Assembly: GCA_039199225.1 (NCBI GenBank)
Contig: JBCCSZ010000072.1
Location: 1 to 27,651 of the forward strand
Origin: JBCCSZ01 sp039199225
Lineage (GTDB): Bacteria > Bacteroidota > Bacteroidia > Chitinophagales > Saprospiraceae
Direction of reading: 5' to 3'
DNA length: 27,651 nucleotides
Shown here: in pieces, positions 25,467-27,651 of the stretch
Layout of the letters: the number at the start of each line of letters is the position of its first letter
Position numbering within the stretch: position 1 is the stretch's first letter
Made by a program: the position numbers and the translations under genes
The notes under the pieces: generated by a model
The model's database searches: none
What the model saw: only the letters and a program-made list of their open reading frames with translations
Told to the model about the DNA's origin: nothing

Positions 25467-26810
25467 ATGATGCAGCTTATTAAAAATTGGTTTCGACCCA
25501 GCAAAACCGATGATCGGTCAGTTGTTCTATTATTGATTAAAGGCTACTTTTTACTTACGGTGTTGTGCTTTTTGTTTTTGGTTATTCCCTTTTGCCAAAG
25601 TGGTGATAACTCTATTGTCAACCACTTATTTTTTGCCGTTTCCATCGTTAGTACGACTGGCCTGGCGCCAGCTGATTTTACTGGTTCTTACAATCTATTT
25701 GGACAAATCATCAGTCTGATTTTTATCCAATTGGGCGGGGTAGGGTACATGGCGCTAAGCTCTTATGTCATCCTAAAGGAGTTTAATCGTTTGCCCAATA
25801 TATCAGCCAGATTGCTGCGCTTAGAGTTTAATTTGCCACAGCGCTATCCACTGTTTGCTTTTATGAAAAGTGTATTCGTCTTTACACTGCTCATTGAATT
25901 TTTTGGAGCTGTTGTCTTATATTTTGGCTTTACAAAAGCAGGGGTAGCACATCCGCTTTGGAGTGCGATCTTTCACAGTATTTCTGCCTTCTGTACAGCA
26001 GGCTTTAGTCTATACAGCGACTCTATGAGCGCTTTTAGCGATCAGCCCTTAGTTACCAATACCATTTTGGTTTTATCGCTTTTAGGTTCTATTGGATTCA
26101 TTGTTTTATTAGATTTTTGGTTGAAGTTGATTGGAAAGCGGAAGAGCATCACTTTGAGTTCTAAGATCATTTTATTCAGTACTTTTTTATTTTGGATACT
26201 CGCTGCACTGTTGATTTATTTATCGGATAGGCAGTTGATCGACCAAGGTTGGCAAGGCTTGCAATGGGCGGTTTTCCAAAGTATCTCTGCCCACACGACC
26301 GTTGGTTTCAACAATTATGATATTGGTATAATCAGCCATGGAGGAATCTTTATTCTAATTGTTTTGATGATCATCGGTGCTTCGCCGGCTGGAACCGGAG
26401 GAGGGATTAAGACGACTTCTATTTCTGCACTAATGGCTGTGTTACTGGCCATTCTTAAGCGCAGAAGGCATGTTACTTTTTTCTTCAAAGAAATACCAGC
26501 AGCCAATATTTATTTGGCGATTTCTTCTGCTATTTTTTATGCCATTATTTTGATATTGGGAACCTGGGCTATCTTGGTTGTAGATGGACAGGTGTTTTCG
26601 TTCGAACAAATTTTATTTGAAGTATCATCAGCACTCAGTACTGTTGGACTTTCTACTGGGATAACGTCAGATTTATCAGATTTGAGCAAGTGTCTGATTG
26701 CTTTATTGATGTTTGTTGGACGGTTGGGTGTGTTGACTTTTGGGCTGGCCCTCATTTCAAAGGCACCGCTGCTGCGGGCGAAACCTCAAACTGAAGGTAT
26801 TGCGATTTAA
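25467..26810 (+). CDS. trkH: TrkH-family potassium uptake membrane subunit
   Basis: A 447-aa integral membrane protein of the Trk/Ktr potassium transporter family. It has the expected four membrane-pore-membrane repeats, each with its filter glycine: STTGLAP (about residue 65), FCTAGFSL (about 179), HTTVGFNN (about 280) and LSTVGLSTG (about 394). The GASPAGTGGGIKT segment is the conserved loop after the third pore. The frame opens at GTG 25425, but ATG 25467 (MMQLIKNWF) is preferred because the first membrane helix follows at a normal distance. No TrkA/KtrA regulatory subunit is in the window, so the partner must be encoded elsewhere. Confidence 0.92.
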   Translation: MMQLIKNWFRPSKTDDRSVVLLLIKGYFLLTVLCFLFLVIPFCQSGDNSIVNHLFFAVSIVSTTGLAPADFTGSYNLFGQIISLIFIQLGGVGYMALSSYVILKEFNRLPNISARLLRLEFNLPQRYPLFAFMKSVFVFTLLIEFFGAVVLYFGFTKAGVAHPLWSAIFHSISAFCTAGFSLYSDSMSAFSDQPLVTNTILVLSLLGSIGFIVLLDFWLKLIGKRKSITLSSKIILFSTFLFWILAALLIYLSDRQLIDQGWQGLQWAVFQSISAHTTVGFNNYDIGIISHGGIFILIVLMIIGASPAGTGGGIKTTSISALMAVLLAILKRRRHVTFFFKEIPAANIYLAISSAIFYAIILILGTWAILVVDGQVFSFEQILFEVSSALSTVGLSTGITSDLSDLSKCLIALLMFVGRLGVLTFGLALISKAPLLRAKPQTEGIAI

Positions 26811-26829
26811 TGGATAAAGCTAAATGAAA

Positions 26830-26850
26830 AAACCGGCTCAAGGCCGGTTT
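26830..26850. terminator. Bidirectional terminator after trkH
   Basis: AAACCGGC-TCAAG-GCCGGTTT is a perfect 8-bp stem. The plus-strand tail is TTTGATTTT. On the minus strand the stem is followed by TTTTTTC, a stronger tail. It lies 20 bp after the trkH stop and also behind the broken minus-strand small gene. Confidence 0.85.
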
Positions 26851-26864
26851 GATTTTAAGTAAGT

Positions 26865-26991
26865 CTAATTTCTTCCATCTGAACGTCGAGCAATGAATTG
26901 AATATTTCTTGTCGTTGGCTGCTGAGCATGTATCGGGTTAGCCACTGATGGCAATGCCTGTAAGCAATAGAAAAATATGTTTGGATTTCAT
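26865..26991 (-). pseudogene. Small exported protein, frame broken in signal peptide
   Basis: ATG 26991 opens MKSKHIFLLLTGIAIS, then meets TAA at 26938-26940. Shifting by one base at that point continues with VANPIHAQQPTTRN and ends at TAG 26865-26867. Joined, the two frames give a typical signal peptide with an AQQ cleavage site and a mature part of only about 19 residues. The 127-bp length is one base more than a multiple of three, as expected for a one-base insertion. It is probably a decayed 5' end of a secreted-protein gene, or a tiny secreted peptide with a sequencing error. The minus-strand terminator at 26830 lies just behind it. The stretch 26992-27133 holds only two weak inverted repeats. 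Confidence 0.45.
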
Positions 26992-27133
26992 AAATTCAAA
27001 TTTTGATATTGGAGAATAAGTTGTGGAGGAATCAGCCAGGGAGCGACCGCTCCATCGACGTGAAAATCAGAATAGAATGGTTTGGGATGGCTGATAAAAT
27101 GGAGTGGGGAATGGTCGCATCCAACTGGCTGAA

Positions 27134-27651
27134 CTAGGTAGAAAAGATCAACTTAATTTTATTGCTCAGATATGTTGATTCCTCTTGCTTATCCTGACCC
27201 ATTCGAATGATGAGGGTGATAAAATAGTTTTGGTACTGATAGCATCGAATTTCTATTTTCCGACTGGGAAGGTCGATGTGACTGACAAAGGAGTGTTCTT
27301 CAAAAATGCTCAACTGATCTTCAATAAGGCCATCTGTTTGCAACAGATTGCTCAGTAAGAACCGGTGTTGATCGGCAAGTGTCATTTGTGTACTGTTCCA
27401 CTCCCCATAAATGCTGAGGCTGATTCGGTGATCTTTTGAAGCGAGAAAAGCACCATCGCCATTGTCCGATAATTTCTTTTGGGTAAAAATCTCTTCGGGA
27501 TATTCTAGGCAAAACTCATAACGAGTATTGCAGTAATTGCCTTCCTCCTCTATATTATCGGTCGTATCAGCATATAATTGTAATGGCTGATCAATAACAT
27601 TTGGATTGGTAAATACAAAACGTCCATGCCGGAGTTATTGGAATGCGAGTG
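27134..27651 (-). pseudogene. Hypothetical protein, frameshifted and cut by window end
   Basis: The frame ending at 27134 is open up to a TAA at 27635-27637, yet has no ATG, GTG or TTG before residue MTLADQ at 27385. The part upstream of that Met is clearly coding: RYEFCLEYPEEIFTQKKLSDNGDG followed by FLASKDHRISLSIYG. This NGDG-x-F-x-SKD pattern is seen in uncharacterised exported proteins. Adding one base to the T4 run at 27617-27620 (A4 on the top strand) joins it to a frame that stays open to the window end, reading SNNSGMDV then FVFTNPN. So this is the 3' part of a longer gene with a one-base homopolymer deletion. Function unknown. Confidence 0.7.

Overview
The window looks like chromosomal DNA of a Bacteroidota bacterium, most likely of the Saprospiria (Saprospiraceae/Lewinella-like). 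The reasons are a large FG-GAP protein with a C-terminal type IX secretion (Por) sorting domain, a LytTR regulator paired with a beta-propeller/Y_Y_Y LytS-type kinase, TAnnTTTG promoter motifs, few Shine-Dalgarno sites, and family-level resemblance of most proteins. No rRNA, tRNA, CRISPR array, insertion sequence or prophage was found. The only mobility-linked gene is an Rpn/PD-(D/E)XK protein.

Layout: (1) 0.15-3.9 kb holds a two-component pair with an ATGA overlap: a LytTR response regulator and a 991-aa propeller histidine kinase. (2) 4.0-7.5 kb is a 1181-aa secreted protein with 14 FG-GAP-type calcium-loop repeats and a T9SS tail. (3) 7.6-13.4 kb holds an ABC-F translation factor (minus), a DUF4112 membrane protein (plus), a PhyH dioxygenase behind a crotonase (minus), an Rpn-like nuclease with a slippery EGRA repeat, and a GNAT acetyltransferase. 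(4) 13.7-16.5 kb is a tight plus-strand operon: a secreted two-lobed aspartic protease, a secreted protein with four AMPK/CBM48-like glycogen-binding modules, and a VOC protein. (5) 16.5-18.6 kb has a zinc alcohol dehydrogenase and an AraC regulator, divergent around a palindrome. (6) 18.7-21.9 kb holds a DoxX-like protein, a membrane-anchored pentapeptide-repeat protein, a lipoprotein resembling DUF6973, and a CBU_0592-like membrane protein. (7) 21.9-26.9 kb is rich in ion transport: mscS and a frameshifted corA (minus), then a small ORF and a strong terminator; then a secreted coiled-coil protein and trkH (plus). (8) The right end holds two broken minus-strand genes, one running off the window.

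No clearly new defence or biosynthetic system is visible. The points most worth a second look are the protease/quadruple-CBM48 operon, the unlisted 52-aa ORF with a terminator behind mscS-corA, and three separate reading-frame breaks, all on the minus strand of the last 5.5 kb. These breaks may be real decay or consensus errors.
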